This document shows, one piece after another, positions 36,501 to 49,241 of a stretch of 64,000 nt of DNA (the first letter of the stretch is position 1; the number at the start of each line of letters is the position of its first letter). The notes below the pieces were generated by a model. It was not told the origin of the DNA, made no database searches, and worked only from the letters and a program-made list of their open reading frames with translations. The position numbers were made by a program, and so were the translations under genes. The stretch comes from Dryomyza anilis (lineage: Eukaryota > Arthropoda > Insecta > Diptera > Dryomyzidae): positions 82,950,583 to 83,014,582 of the forward strand of contig OX638130.1 in assembly GCA_951804985.1 (NCBI GenBank), given 5' to 3'.

Positions 36501-39500
36501 GTAGCGTATTGTGCCAGGTGGGCGCCTCCGACGTCTTGAAGCTGTCCACATATAGTGCCAGTGCGGTATACAAGCCCTTGGCATTAAGGAAGACACGAAG
36601 CAGTGGCGCCGCATGACTCTTGCCACCATTCGAATAAATGCGACCGGAGCCATTAGTCAACTGCAAGAGGTTTAAGCGCTGCACGGAGGTTTCACTGTAG
36701 AAGAAATAAAAATTGTATTGAACTTTTTTTCATTACGTTTGTTCGTTGTTCAAATCAGGATTAAAATTGCTCGAGCAATTTCACAACGCATTCGTATTAT
36801 TCGTATTTAATAAAGCTCTTTTACACTCACTTCACCGAGAAACGAAAGCAGAATGCCTTGCAATAAAAGCGTTACACACAAGATATAATTAGAGAAAGTG
36901 TCGATTCGGTAAAGAGCTCTGTATTTATATACCCAGTATTAAAATTGTCCAGGTCTTGTCAGCAGAAGCCCTGCTATAACTTCTTAGCATTATCAATACA
37001 TATTCTGCCATAACTGAAGCTGGTGTACTTCCAACACACCTTTTAGAGAGGATTGCAGTCAGGTCGAAAGAGGAAGCCTATCAGAATTGGCGTTCCAACA
37101 AGAATGCTGACACAGAAAGACTCCGCATACAGGCTAGGAATCGCTGTAATGCCGTGATCTCGCGCGAAATGTTTCTTCACGAACAAAACGCGCGCAAAAA
37201 GGCCCTACTCTACCACAGAGGTAGTAAAAATGTCTGGCCATTCGTAAAAAGGGTGAAGAATCAGACGACATCGTCTAGGCCATACTATTATGAATGGCCA
37301 GACCTTCACTGACCCGGTTGATAAAACTAATCTCTTGGCAGAATTATTTGCAAATAATTCAACGCTCCTGGATAGTAATCAACCACTTCCCGACGTCGAT
37401 TTTGTTTCTTCTGCAATGCCGGAGATTCATTTTCGAACTCGGGCAGTTAAAAAGGTTTTAGCAAACCTCAACATTAACAAAGCCTCTGGGCCAGATGGCA
37501 TATATGCCCATGTGTTGAAGAAGTGAGCGTCAACGCTGGCTTGTCCATTGCGTAACCTTTTTAACATCTCCTACACGACAGGAGTTTTTTCCATCTTCCA
37601 GCCAATGTCCAGCCAGGTCCGAAAAAGGGCGAGGCTACAAACCCTACCAATTACCGACCCATTGCAATATGCTCTGCACTCTCCAAGGTAATGGAGAGCG
37701 TAATTAACTTCCACCTTGTGAACTATCTTGAGCACAAAGAATTGCTCAGTGACGGCCAATATGGTTTCCGTAGGGCCAGATCCACAGGTGACTTGATGAC
37801 GGTCCTCTCCGAAAAGTGGAATAATTGTGTTCACCTTTTCGGGGAGAGTAAGGTTGTTGCTCTCGATATTTCCAGGCTTTTGATCGAGTGTGGCATAAAG
37901 CCCTCGTTTCAAAACTAATTGCATACGGTGTCGGATATCGAGTTTTCTCCAGGATCGTTCAATACGAGTTGCGATGGATGGTGTGTTCTCCGAACAACAT
38001 TCCATCAATTCTGGAGTTCCGCAGGGTTCCGTCCTATCTCCGTCCCTATTTCTGGTATTTATCAATGACCTTCTGTCATTGACCCAGAACCCAATTCATT
38101 CCTTTGCAGATGACAGTAACATTTTCATTCATATTCGTTCAACAGCGCCCAAACTCTTTGGAGATTGAGAGTAACCTTAAATCAATCTCCGAGTGGGGTC
38201 TTGCAAATAGAGTTGATTTTAATGCAAGCAAGACCCAATGTTGTCTGTTATCTCACAAAAGAATGGATTCACCCCTCCCTCCCCTCAATATGGGTGCTGT
38301 GGATATTGCGCAGTCAGCTTCTCTTGACGTTCTGGGCATATCAATTCAATGTGATCTCCGTTGGAATGACCACATATTTGATGTGTCGAAAAAAGCGGCC
38401 AAGTGCCTCAGTTTTCTGAAACGGTGTAAGACATACTTCACTCCCGCTAACTTGCGCACTGTCTACACACACCACCTATATACGTTCTAATATGGAATAC
38501 AATTCGCACATTTGGGCAGGGACATCAAAATCCTCTTTGGAGTTCCTGGATCGAATCCAACAACGTGCAATATTTTTAATAGGGGATGTAAATATTTCGT
38601 CCTCTATTGGTACTCTTGAGCACCGAAGGACCGTAGGGTGTGTAAACCTGTTTTATAGGTATTACAATGGTAAGTGTCTGGTCAGTTTCCACCAGGTCGT
38701 GTATTCTCTCGTTCTACTCGGGTATCGAACCAAGCCTTGGGGTGGGCTTGTAGTAGTCCACTCGATTTTCAACAGAACCACGCTTACAGAGATAATTCGT
38801 GCTGAAGTCGCACGATACGTTTGTAGAACAATCTCCCTGCGTTTGTTTTTCCCGACATTTTTTATATTGGGAAATTTAAAGCAAACATCCACCGACACTA
38901 CTCCATCTTTCCTCCTCCCTTAAACCTATAATTCTTTCTTTTTTACAAATTAACCAATCAATACTGTGTATTGCACGAATAGGGGACAACCCCTGAGTGT
39001 TAGTTAATTTGTAAAAAAAAAAAAAAAATTTAGAGTTAAAATACGTATAATCTGAAATCTCCAAGTAGTTAGTGATTGACATCGTTGAATATGCAAATGA
39101 AAGGATTTTTTCAACAAACTTTGTTTCACTAATGCATCCCCAGATTCTTATTGAGTAATCACTTTAAAAAAACTTTTTTTGTTTTAAGTTTATAGTCGAA
39201 ATATGTATAATCCGAAATCTGTAGTAGTTAGTGATTGACATCGTTGAATAGGTAATGAAAAGGCCTTTACAACGAAATATGTTTAATTCGTGCACCCCCA
39301 GTAGATTGCACAGTCACTTGAAAAAATACTTTAAAAGCTAATGAAAATGTACGCTACGACGGGACTCAGAATTATAGTCAATATATTTTTCAAGTTCACA
39401 GTCAGAGTAGACTCCACTTCCAACCATTCTAATCACACATTTGAAACGTGTTAGTTTTCGTAAGAGACGTGGATGGAATGTCCACTCTTCTACAAATTAT

Positions 39501-42500
39501 GTAGTATCAAAATTTGAGCTAAATAGTTGTAAACAAATTGATCTTTCTCACTGCATCCTACGCTTTCTACTGTCGAGTCTCGTTTCAAGCACCTTCTTGG
39601 ATGGAGCGTTTTCATCTATTCATGACCTAGCCAGCGAATCCGCTGTATTTTGATGTACTTGACTGTGTCAATATCGTCGAATAGCTCATGGTGCATTCTG
39701 ATTTGATTATCTTTAGGAATACAGACATGGCCAGCATTTACGTAGACGTCCATATTTCTGGACCATAAAGTAGGACGGACATGATAAGTGACTTGTAGAC
39801 CGTTAATATCATTAAAAGCTGTTGGCAAGATCTATTCTCCGTTTAATCTCCAGGCTTACGTCGTAGTTGGTGTTAAAGCTGAATCCAAGTCATTCACAAT
39901 GTCGAACTTGTGGGTGTCAAAATAAGCTTATGCAACGAGTGTTTTTTGCTCATTGACACAAAGTACTCGAACTCTTGTAACCGATATTATTCAATATATT
40001 CAAAACGCAATTCGAATGTATTTCCGATTGCCTTTTTAAATAGAGCATACATAAAGTAGATTCCGGTTATTATTTTTTACTCACAGTGTAGCCGCCGCAT
40101 TTATGTCCACCGGTGTCTCCGCAATCCACACCATCACATAGTAGGACTGCAGAAAGATGATCGTGTCCGGCATATATTGCGATCGCAAAGTCTCCAGTAT
40201 GTCCACGGACAAACTGTAGGTATCAATTAGTATTTGCTGCAAGATTAAAATGTTGCGGCAGATGGCGAAGCGAATCAAGGCGATTTGACGCACAGTCTCC
40301 GACAGCAACGACAGGCCGACATTGCTGCCAAAGAGCGCGCCAATCGACAACAGAAAACGTGAAGATTGTGCAATATCTGCAGAACAAAACAATGTACATA
40401 GCCATAAAAACACATTGAATTTTGAACATACTTGCGTGCGTCTGCATAGCCTCCGGGTTGCCATTGTCCATGCGCAGACTGTCCAATAGCAGCGCCATCG
40501 CCGTGCGCAGATCGCGGACTGTTTGCAATTTCTGCCGCATCAGCACCAAGAAGTTGCGCGGCAGTATTTCCTTGTCAGGATCGCCAGCCAGTATTTCATC
40601 GGTCAACTTGGCAATCAGCACGTTCGGCATCTCCAGCTGGTACAGCTTCTTGTCTAGATCAATCTTAACATCCTCGGGCAGCCACTTCTCCAGCTGCGCA
40701 ATGATGGCCACCAAATTTACCAGATCCTCGCCCACGCGTTCATTGCCAGCAAAATGCACGGGCACAACATGCGCCACCTCGACATCGTCGCCGGCCAACA
40801 TCAAATGTTCCAGCGTCTCGCAGGGACGCAACAGCGAGAAAGTGTTTTTCTTCACGACGCACAGCGCATCGATGGGCTCGAGTATGACGAGCCCAGTGGG
40901 CTGACAGGCCTTCATGTGGTACTGCTCGCAGCACGAGTAGAAGCGCTCCCACAGGCGCGTCGATATCTCCAAATACTCCTCGTCGGTCACCTCGAAGTCC
41001 TTCACCTCCTGCTGCAGCTCGTCCTCAACCGCCTGGCAGACGTGCTCGCGCAGCATCAACATGTTACAGTGTTTGGCGTCGAAACGCGCGCTCGAGCGGC
41101 GAAACATCTTAAAATAAACAGTTTATAGTATTTAGCTGCATTTCGTGCATTGTGAAACTTACAAACAGTGCCTTTGCAATGACGTTGCGCTCGAATTTGC
41201 CCGGATGAAAGATGTAAGCGCAGTAGGCTTCGCGCGGATCCATGCCCTGTTCGCTAGCCACGCAATAGCGGTCTGGCGGCGGCTCCATGGCCGCAGACAC
41301 CCAATTGACGCCCATGCCGCGCAGCAGCGAAAAATTCGAGATGCTGAACTCGCCCTCCGCGTTGCACCAAAGCGCCCAGATACGAGTCGTAGACGCTTCA
41401 AAGTCGGCCAGATCCAGCTGCGGCGCCGAGATGATTTTGCGACGCACAAACTCGAGGCCATTGCCGGAAGCGCCTGCATTCGTGTGCAGATCAATGCAGA
41501 CGAACTCGGCACCGGACGAGTGCGACAGAAAAGCGCAGACGCTGCTGTCGCTGATTTTGCGCAGCGAACTGCATTGAGCTGTAGTCAAAAGAAACATGAA
41601 GCAGTGATTTTATCGGTGCTTTGTTATACTTACGTCCTTGCATGCGCGGCTCATTGCCTTCGCGCACGCAGCTTATGGAGCAGACGCTTTGAAACGTGGA
41701 CGTCGACCACATGCGCAGCTGGTCGTCGCGATACAGCGCCAGCAGATACGTTTTGCCACTCAATTGATTGAAGACCAAGGAGGTGGCATTCTCGGCATCA
41801 GAGTGATTGTTTTTTCCGCTGCAAAATTAATCAATTAAGGCGTAATAAAGAGATTGTTTTTAGAAAGTATACATCAGCGCTCCCTTGATGTTTGAGAACA
41901 GCCGCGGCATTATGTGGTGCTCCTTCAACTGATGCGTCAGTGTTTGGCCGCTGCTACAGTTCATCACATAAAGCATCAGTTGTGTCTGACAGGCGAGTGC
42001 AAAGTAGGCGTCTTCGCCATTAGCAGACAAAACACTGGCCGCTGCATGCGGCACCGCCGTGTCTGCATTAAAAGAAATGTATTAATATAAATAGAAACAA
42101 CACTTGGAAACCTACTTGATGCCGTATTGTGTCCACCAATCACGTAGAAAGTAGATGGATTTCGCGCAGCTGATGCACTGGCCTCGCGGAATATCGAAAA
42201 TGATTGCGATTCATTAAAGTCGATGGAGCCACCGATGCTGGAGCTGTTGCAGCTGCTACCACCTGAACCGCTGACTGAGCTGTCTGATGCCAGACTGTCG
42301 GGATGAGGAAAATTTATGCGATGTAGACTGCAGACTGTTGTCACCAGAATTGTGACCAGACGCTGATCCTGTTCGGCAATGCTCACAGACAACACAGGCG
42401 AGTCACTGAATTTATAGCGCAAGTTGTTCTGATACAAATTGAAGTCCAGACTGATCTCCGACAGTTCCAGCACATCTTGATAGCTGCGCCAGTAAATGTA

Positions 42501-42747
42501 TCGATTGCGGTTGTGATTAAGCGCAACATTTTGGTAACAGTATCCACCCGCTTTTTCGGCTACCTTGATGTCCTGCAAAGTGCTTTGCGTGCCGCCTTAA
42601 ATCCACCATTGATATTGTTGAATTCATTAATTTGTGCTTCAGTTAATTCTACAAATTGTTACCTGTGTTTAACGTTATTTCAACCCATTCCTCCTGGCTG
42701 GACAAATCCGGAATCACTTCGCGGTAACTCAAACTAAAATTCTCCAT
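33552..42747 (-). CDS. Nup160: Nup160, nuclear pore Y-complex (Nup107-160) subunit, complete
   Basis: Scaffold nucleoporin of the nuclear pore outer ring. Exons: 42747-42663, 42595-42116, 42062-41873, 41818-41634, 41578-41163, 41107-40432, 40376-40085, 36694-36470, 36410-36292, 36204-35557, 34800-34562, 34498-34192, 34126-33963, 33896-33552. These total 4371 nt, 1456 aa plus stop, with phase kept at all 13 junctions. Starts MENFSLSYREVIPD at the first in-frame ATG. The product length is close to known Nup160 proteins. Exons 1-5 (about residues 1-452) correspond to the N-terminal beta-propeller (EKAGGYCY, NRYIYWRSY). The rest is alpha-helical solenoid (ETHKAYDLFLQSAKG, MYEQAMRYQLE, AWALLQKLV). 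Most introns are 53-87 bp; intron 7 (3390 bp) holds LINE remnants and intron 10 (756 bp) a tandem repeat. Intron 12 uses a GTTGGT donor. An AATAAA lies about 55 nt past the stop. Identity is secure. Confidence 0.97.
34985..35470. repeat. ~162-bp tandem repeat, 3 copies, in Nup160 intron 10
   Basis: The block ACCAATTAAGTGACTTTT recurs at spacings of 164 and 161 bp. Each unit also has a CGGTAACG(T/C)A-like core and a GGTATCAGGATT/GGTATAATGATT segment. A degraded MITE-A start (TTCGTCGTTGTAGAGG) lies just before at 34862. Confidence 0.75.
36945..39030 (+). mobile_element. Degraded LINE (reverse transcriptase) with poly-A tail, in Nup160 intron 7
   Basis: Non-LTR retrotransposon lying antisense to Nup160. 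RT blocks lie in several frames: NINKASGPDGIYAHVLKK (near 37480), LLSDGQYGFRRARSTGDL (37741), SGVPQGSVLSPSLFLVFIND (38011), HSFADDSNIFIHI with the catalytic FADD (38098), then LANRVDFNASKTQ and LDVLGIS. Stops and frameshifts at about 37526, 37620, 37900 and 38160. The endonuclease is absent (5' truncated). It ends with 17 A's at 39013-39028. Jockey/CR1-like by motif style; clade uncertain. Confidence 0.85.
39040..39335. repeat. Tandem duplication of ~155 bp
   Basis: GTAGTTAGTGATTGACATCG and its downstream context occur at about 39064 and 39220, including similar GCA(T/C)CCCCAG words. Two diverged copies directly after the LINE tail. Confidence 0.6.
39460..39990 (-). mobile_element. RTE-like LINE 3' fragment
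   Basis: Homologous to 52560-53120: CACCTTCTTGGATGGAGCG, GGACCATAAAGTAGGACGGA, TTCACAATGTCGAACTTGTG and GGTGTCAAAAT occur in the same order. It is the degenerate C-terminal part of the RT frame on the minus strand. It shares Nup160 intron 7 with the plus-strand LINE. Confidence 0.7.
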
Positions 42748-42894
42748 TATTTCGCTCCGCTATATTTACAATTATTTCACAATAATTTGATGATATTTAA
42801 TTAAATTACTCTAGAACACAGCAAACAAAAACGGTGGCGGCAATAAGAAATAAGAGCGCATAAACATAACCTTTAAACATCTGTGCGTCCAAAC

Positions 42895-43025
42895 CAGTGT
42901 TCTCATTCTACTCCGATCGGAGTATACCTACTCCATTTCATTTGTATTTTTAAAACCTACTCCGGGTAGTAGTATTTTCTACTCCTTTCTCATAGTTTTC
43001 TACTCCCTTTTAATATTTTTTTTTT
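42895..43025 (+). mobile_element. Terminal fragment of a GGAGTAG-rich element
   Basis: Begins CAGTGTTCTCATTCTACTCC and carries repeated CTACTCC motifs. An inverted relative at 61185-61307 ends GGAGAAGAATGAGAATACTG. The start is hAT-like in style. No complete element seen. Confidence 0.5.
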
Positions 43026-44110
43026 TTTTTTTTAAATTTGAGAAAAATTTTCTTACTCTCCAAATAAAATGTCATTATAATTTTCCTAATAACTACCCAC
43101 ACAGAAGATAAAAAGTGTGTAAATGTAAATAAAATGTTAATCAATCCAATTAATTTTTAATTGAAACTCAGCCGATGTAACTTTTAGTAGCATTGAATTC
43201 CATATTCGAAATAATGAGAATATGTTAATTGGAGAAATTTTAATTAATTTTTTTGTCATATTGATATTAAAGTTGTTATATATATATATTAAATTTGTTA
43301 TTGAGAATTTTTAAATCATTAATTAATTAATTAGTAACATCAATTAAAATGTTCATTCGATAAAAATTGGATCAATTAAATATTTTGTTAAATTAATTAA
43401 AATATTTGTCGAATAGAAACATATGAGAATAAAAATAATTTAATTCAATATATAACATAAATAATAAATATTAAATAAGTAAATAGTATTTATACTTTTT
43501 GGAATGTTTTGTAAAATTCTTTCAACCTAACGAATATTTTACCGAACAGTTTTCACAACTTCTACAGGTGGGCCAATTTATTGAGTCAAACATAAAATTT
43601 TATATTCGCTTTTTAACGATTCAATATGATTCAATATGACAAAATGAGCATTATTAGCTGTTTGTTCAAATTCTTGACAGCAAAAATAAATTGAGCCATT
43701 TAATGCTTTAATAACATAACATACACTACATAATGCAATATCCTATTTTAAAATAGCAACGTAGAAGAAAGAAGACGCACAAACAAAAAACAAAATGAAA
43801 TCCAGAAGAAAAAAACAGTGTTGCAATTTAAGAAAATGAATAAATCAATAGTAACAAATAAAAGTAGTTAATACTATTAAAGATTTAGTTGTATTGAAAT
43901 TATATTAAATTCATTCCTATTAATATTTTAATTAAAAAATGTGTAAATACAATTAATTAATTAGTAAATGCATTCATATTTTTAATTCGAATACGATTTT
44001 GTTTGCTATTAATATCAATTGTTATATATAGGTACAATATTTTTATCTGTGCAGTCGAAAATATTCCGAGTACTCGGAAAACGGATCACTGAATTCATAA
44101 ATATTATGTG
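43026..44110. other. AT-rich intergenic DNA, no feature recognised
   Basis: Low-complexity ATTAATT/AATTAAT sequence upstream of Nup160. No frame or repeat family could be assigned. Confidence 0.5.
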
Positions 44111-44116
44111 TTACTT

Positions 44117-44503
44117 CCCAGTCAACGCAAGAACTCCGAAAAGATTGTTTTCACAATCTTTTGCCTGAGCGCTCATGTTTCGTTTATAAAAGAGTCTTGA
44201 AATATACATTTTCTGATAAAAATGCGTCATTCAAACCTGAGCATAGTTAGAAGGCTTTTTTAAGAGTCTTGCATCGGAACCTTAAAAGAATCTATCAGGG
44301 AGCCTAAAAATAATCAGGAAATGCTCTTGTATAAGATTCATTTTATATCGAAAAAAGCTTCCGTTGCAATAAAGAGTTTGTTTTATTTTAGAAAGAACAA
44401 ATAATAAATTGTTCTAAAACACTTGTGAAATTAAATCAAAACATTCATCTTAGATTCAAGACACGGGAGCCTGAGTGTAACTTGAACTCTGGCGTTAGCT
44501 GGG
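44117..44503. mobile_element. Inverted-repeat element, 387 bp (CCCAG ends)
   Basis: CCCAGTCAACGCAAGAACTC at the left mirrors GAACTCTGGCGTTAGCTGGG at the right with a few mismatches. TTACT occurs just outside both ends. A perfect hairpin AAAGATTGT-tttc-ACAATCTTT lies near the left end. Confidence 0.6.
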
Positions 44504-45292
44504 TTACTACATCGATAACATCGTAAGTACACTAAGAAAACAAATATTCAAACACTACATAAGTTTCAATAAAGTTGCAGCAAAACTAATAATATTTTTT
44601 AAATATGACATTTATGTAGACAGTTACGAGATGTTTGCCACAACAGCAATTATAAATGAGATATTTACAGTTGACTGATAGAAAACATCCTGATTTCTTG
44701 GACATTTGCAATCAAAATCTTGAGTTATTTTGACATTTGATTACTATAAAAAGGAAAATGGCGTACTTCCTTACGGTCGATTTGTCCACAACAATTAAGT
44801 AAATCCAATAGTGTAAAAAAGTGTCAACTTAAATATTACATTTTAAAGGTAAAAGTGAAAATAAAATTTCCTGGGTTTGAAATTATCAAGACGTAGGAAA
44901 TATTTCTTTTCAGAGTTTACTTTAATGATAGCAGCGCAGGCAAACTTGGCTATTCCGCGAAGAAGTCTCAAGTCGCTGTTCCAGAACTTTTTTGTACAAA
45001 CTAACAGCCACAGTTTGTTTGCAAATCAGCGCCAAATCTTTGAACATCGTCCGGCGATATTTGCATTGGCGAAAAGTATGAACACTGGTCCACACGGTCA
45101 TCAAAAAAGTTTATTTCCTGATAATAGATGGCGCTTTTGTTACGAAAAATTTTCTAAGAAATAGTTCGAACATTCGAAGTTAGAATTTGAAAGTTCGAAA
45201 AAATGGCAACCTGCACAATGTTGCCAGATGATCACATGGTATTTGAACCAATTGGTATTAATAATTAATAATAACATTAACACAGAACTGTC

Positions 45293-46076
45293 CATGGTTG
45301 AAGTGTATACAGGTTAGTTCATCTAGACAGTTGGCATACACTATGCTGAGAATGTCAATGGCTGCATTCAGCGACCTCAGCAGTTGCGAAACTGCTCAGT
45401 AACTAATCGCTTACTGTTTTTGAATGCACCGCTATCTCAGCTGTCAATTTATAAATTAATTTATTATTAATATTTTACTAAAGTTACATACAACTTTTTA
45501 ATTGATTGAAAACATATTTTTCAATCTAAATTCCATTTTTGTTCATAAATATTTGAGTTAAAATGTCATCGAATGACATCGATAACAAACGCAGCGCAAA
45601 TGTAGCGCAAAAATGTTATGCTGGATAAAATGGCGACCGCTCACTAAACATGTTAGGGGTAGCATGCCATTCAAGCTCAAATTGCTCAACTGCTCCACAA
45701 CTGCTGAGGTCGCTGAATGCAGCCAATAAGAAAATTTAAAAAATACAAAAATTAATTATCAATTTAAACTTTATTTTAAGGTTATGTTTTTTGCACTTTA
45801 AATTGTCTAATTTATTAAAATTTCACAACATTTTTGTTATACACTGCGGTGTTCTTCTGGAGCCCATAGACAGCTTGAAAATTACCAAAGTGTTGTAATG
45901 TATTTACTTTAAAATTTTGAGTTTCAATTTTTTTATGAATTTGTAAACAAGGCATTGATATTTTATTTTAAATTTTTCGTAAACAAATGTTGAGTCTTTC
46001 AAACGGTTTTCAAAAAAAAAAGTAAATGGCTTCTGAATTTTGAAAGATGACTTAACCTGTATATTCTTCAATCATG
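45293..46076. mobile_element. hAT-like MITE-D copy 1, 784 bp, carrying a nested insertion
   Basis: Ends CATGGTTGAAGTGTATACAG... / ...CTGTATATTCTTCAATCATG. Flanked by GAACTGTC (45285-45292) and GAATTGTC (46077-46084), an 8-bp duplication with one mismatch. Without the nested 365-bp element it is about 416 bp, close to copy 2 at 49242 (434 bp). Confidence 0.85.
45360..45724. mobile_element. Nested 365-bp inverted-repeat element inside MITE-D copy 1
   Basis: Perfect 27-bp terminal repeats starting GGCTGCATTCAGCGACCTCA. AAT is present on both sides (45357-45359, 45725-45727). The matching site in MITE-D copy 2 (near 49311) lacks it, which defines the borders independently. Confidence 0.85.
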
Positions 46077-46084
46077 GAATTGTC

Positions 46085-47165
46085 AGTTTGTTATAAATGT
46101 GAAATACCACAAATGTTTTATTTTAAAGTATCCATGAGGAATGTGGGTTTTAGTGTCTTATTATAAAATGTTAAATTATTTTTTTAATTATTTAAATTAA
46201 ATAAGTACTAAATGTTAATTTATTCTTTTTTCTTTTCACATTGAAGCACATTTATGATAATTTGAAAAATACTAAATTTATAAGTATCAGCTACATACAC
46301 AAAAATAATTGCTTGACGTGCAAATATTCTATATTCTTACCAAATGTAGTTTGCCTTCACTTGAAATCATTTGTGGCAAACAATAGCATGAAGAGTAACC
46401 AACTATTAGTTGAAGTAACTGCAACATTGACTGGGTAAAACATTTTTTGATCCATTTACAATGTTTTTTTTTCCATTGCTACGACAACTAAATTAAAAAT
46501 GACGCATAACCAAAATTGAATTTGTTTAACAGATAGTTGGCTATATTGACTAAATGATATAACATTAGTTTGTTGCAATCAATATTAATTTGATTCAGCT
46601 GCGAAATCAGCTGTTTCATAGAAAAACGATGTCAAAGCAGGACAATATCTGTAGCACAAGCAGGTTTTTCACTTGTTTTTTTTGTGCTGCGAAAATTCAA
46701 ATACATTTCCTTCGAATTCATTAAATTGATAGTAAAACACAAATTTTAAACTCAAGTTTTCAAAAATTAGTGCTCAACTTTAGAATCATCTCGAATTATT
46801 CATAGTTCTATTTATATTTGAGTAGTTATTTTACAAAAATTGTGTAAAGAGTGTAATTTTAAAACAATATATTTCTATGAGTGTATTTATACATTTTACC
46901 ACAGAAAATTCCTCAACCTCAAGAAAAATAGGAAATGCCACGAAATACACATCTCTCATACATGTGGCATCACCGCACGGCGGCCATATTTGTATTCTAT
47001 CAGCGAAACTTTGCATTCAGAATTTTATTTTCTTATTTCGAGGAAGGCAAAAAAGTTGGTGGGCTTATAAAAATCAAAATCTAGTGGTAAATTGTTGCCT
47101 CGATATATCACGAAGCCAGCTTGTGAAGCGTTTAAGCGGAAAATTCATTTTTCGCAAAACGAAAA
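46085..47165. other. Intergenic DNA upstream of the candidate 47.2-kb promoter
   Basis: AT-rich; no frame or repeat recognised. Confidence 0.45.
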
Positions 47166-47180
47166 ATATTGAAAAAAAAA

Positions 47181-47325
47181 TATAAAGACGGCCTCGCGAC
47201 ACACTCGCTGGCCAAGAGTCCTCCGCAACTGCACGCCGACTGTGCTGCTGCTGCCGCCTCGCCTCGTTTGCTTCGACTGCGATCCACGCCTACTCGCGAC
47301 GCGCCTACACTTTCGTACGCTGCAG
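47181..47325 (+). promoter_or_regulatory. Candidate promoter and untranslated first exon of the ZC3H18-like gene
   Basis: A TATAAAG box at 47181-47187 precedes a GC-rich, ATG-free stretch unlike its AT-rich surroundings. It ends in a textbook donor CTGCAG|GTAAGA (exon end 47325). The nearest suitable plus-strand acceptor just before a start codon is TTTCAACAG at 56543. It leaves a 59-nt ATG-free leader (56544-56602) before the ZC3H18-like start. I infer a 5'UTR exon with a 9.2-kb first intron. It could instead belong to an unannotated transcript. Confidence 0.5.
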
Positions 47326-47932
47326 GTAAGACTCCAACCACTGAACAAAGCCACTTGTACGAAATCACGAACAAAATATAAATTTCTATTTCCCCACCTC
47401 GTTGTTCTCTCATCAGCAAAAAAAAGTTTAATAAAAAAATGTAAAACAGTAAAAACTTTACAATGTAAAAACGTGCAAAGTTAACGGACAAAAAAAAAGT
47501 GAAAAATGTTAAATGTTTCTTAAAAATGTAGTTTATTCTGTAAATGTTCTCGGGAAAGTCGAAAGTATAAAACGTGTTGAATGCTGTAAACTACTATGGT
47601 AATTGATGTTAGTTTCAATTACTTCATAGTACTGATTGTCGTAAAAAGTAAAGTAATTTTTTAGTGAAAAGTAACCGCAACAAAATTTTTATAATGAAAA
47701 AGGTAAGAATTGATTGACAGCATTAACCACCACACCAAATAATCAATAGTTACGTTGTAATCAACTATTACAATGGACAGTTTTTCTATATCACTATATT
47801 AAAGGTTTCATTACCGAATTATGAAAATGTATTTACAACGTGCATCGCATTCGCTTCGATTGATTTGCGACAATCGATAATAAATCGTGTTCGTGTGCAC
47901 TATGCATCCAAAACAGCACCTATCGTCGTTGT

Positions 47933-48050
47933 AGAAGTAAAACCTATTAATTCCAAAATCTTACTATTTCAATTTATTGTTTCATATTAGAAAACCATTC
48001 GATAATTATAATGAATATGCTGTTGGTGAGTTTTAATTCTACAGCGACGT
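47933..48050. mobile_element. MITE-A, short internally deleted copy
   Basis: TCGTCGTTGTAGAAGTAAAA left end and TTTTAATTCTACAGCGACGT right end, flanked by TA, only about 118 bp long. Confidence 0.7.
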
Positions 48051-49240
48051 TATTCAGTTTATATTAGGATTAAGAAATTCAGATATACGATAAGAAAATG
48101 GTAACTAACGCAGTGATTAGCGTCTGCTGTCATCTATCACGTTTCTCTATTTATTTTGTGACTGAATTTTAATCATACAAATGCAGTCAAGCTTTTAGAT
48201 GGAGCACACTTTAAGCCATAGCGTTTGATGGAGGTTCTTTTTTAAGTTTAATATCTACAACGTGAAAAAAATGATTTTAAAATAGTAGGAGTTATTAAGG
48301 GGAGAAAACTCACGTTAAATTGCAAATATTAGTTCAAAATTTTCTATATATCCGACAATATCTGATCGATGCTTTATCGTCACCCCAAAATTATAATGTT
48401 GTATATCTTCATTAAGTGATTATGACATTTTAATCTATCGAATGGCATTTAAACTTATGAAATTTATCAGTTGGTGTTATTTATGATACAATAATAATGT
48501 AAAAGGTACGCTTTTGATCCTCAAAACATCGAAAAACCGGCAAAAACAATTGAAATCAATAACAATGTAAAACGTTCGTCAGTGCGAACTTGAATGTTTT
48601 TGGTTACCGCAATCGAAATTATTAAGGGTTTTCATATTGGTTACGTTTTGGTTTCACGTTTTATAATGAAAATACTTTAATGTACCGATTCCATATTAAG
48701 CAGGAGTTGTCATAGACGAAACGTAATGTGCTCAAATGTCATAGAATCCAGACGTAACGTTTTAAAAATGCATACAAATGGTTATAATGAACGTAGCGCA
48801 CGTGTCCAGGACATATAGATTCGTTGAAATTGGATTTATACGTTACGTTCCGTGCCGGGTACATTTGAGAACGGACGTCTATTATAACTCCGGCTTTACA
48901 GTTTCATTATCGGTTTCTTTGTGAACCCCACTTTTGTGATTGTTCAAAAGTTTCGTCAAATAAATGCTCCTGATTCTTATAAATTGAGGATTTTTGAAAT
49001 TATCATAAATATGCATCGATTGTAAAATAAAATAAAAACGTATTACTTAACATTTATATTAAATTTTACAAAAATACAACACCAAAAACATGCATCAGGG
49101 CTACTCTTAAATACGGCAGTTGTGATATTTCACTTTTACAAGGGATGCAACAATAAAAATAGATTTTTGTGTTAAAGTGTAGTATGAATATCATATGGTA
49201 CGAATGGTATGAACTGTGAATATGCAAAATGTTACTTTTT
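48051..49240. other. Gene-free stretch within the inferred first intron
   Basis: No recognised repeat or coding frame. Confidence 0.45.
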
Positions 49241-49241
49241 G

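Noticed and set aside
47132..47491. 119-aa minus-strand frame over the GC-rich block
   Set aside because: No domain; the plus-strand TATA box, lack of ATG and strong donor fit a 5'UTR better.
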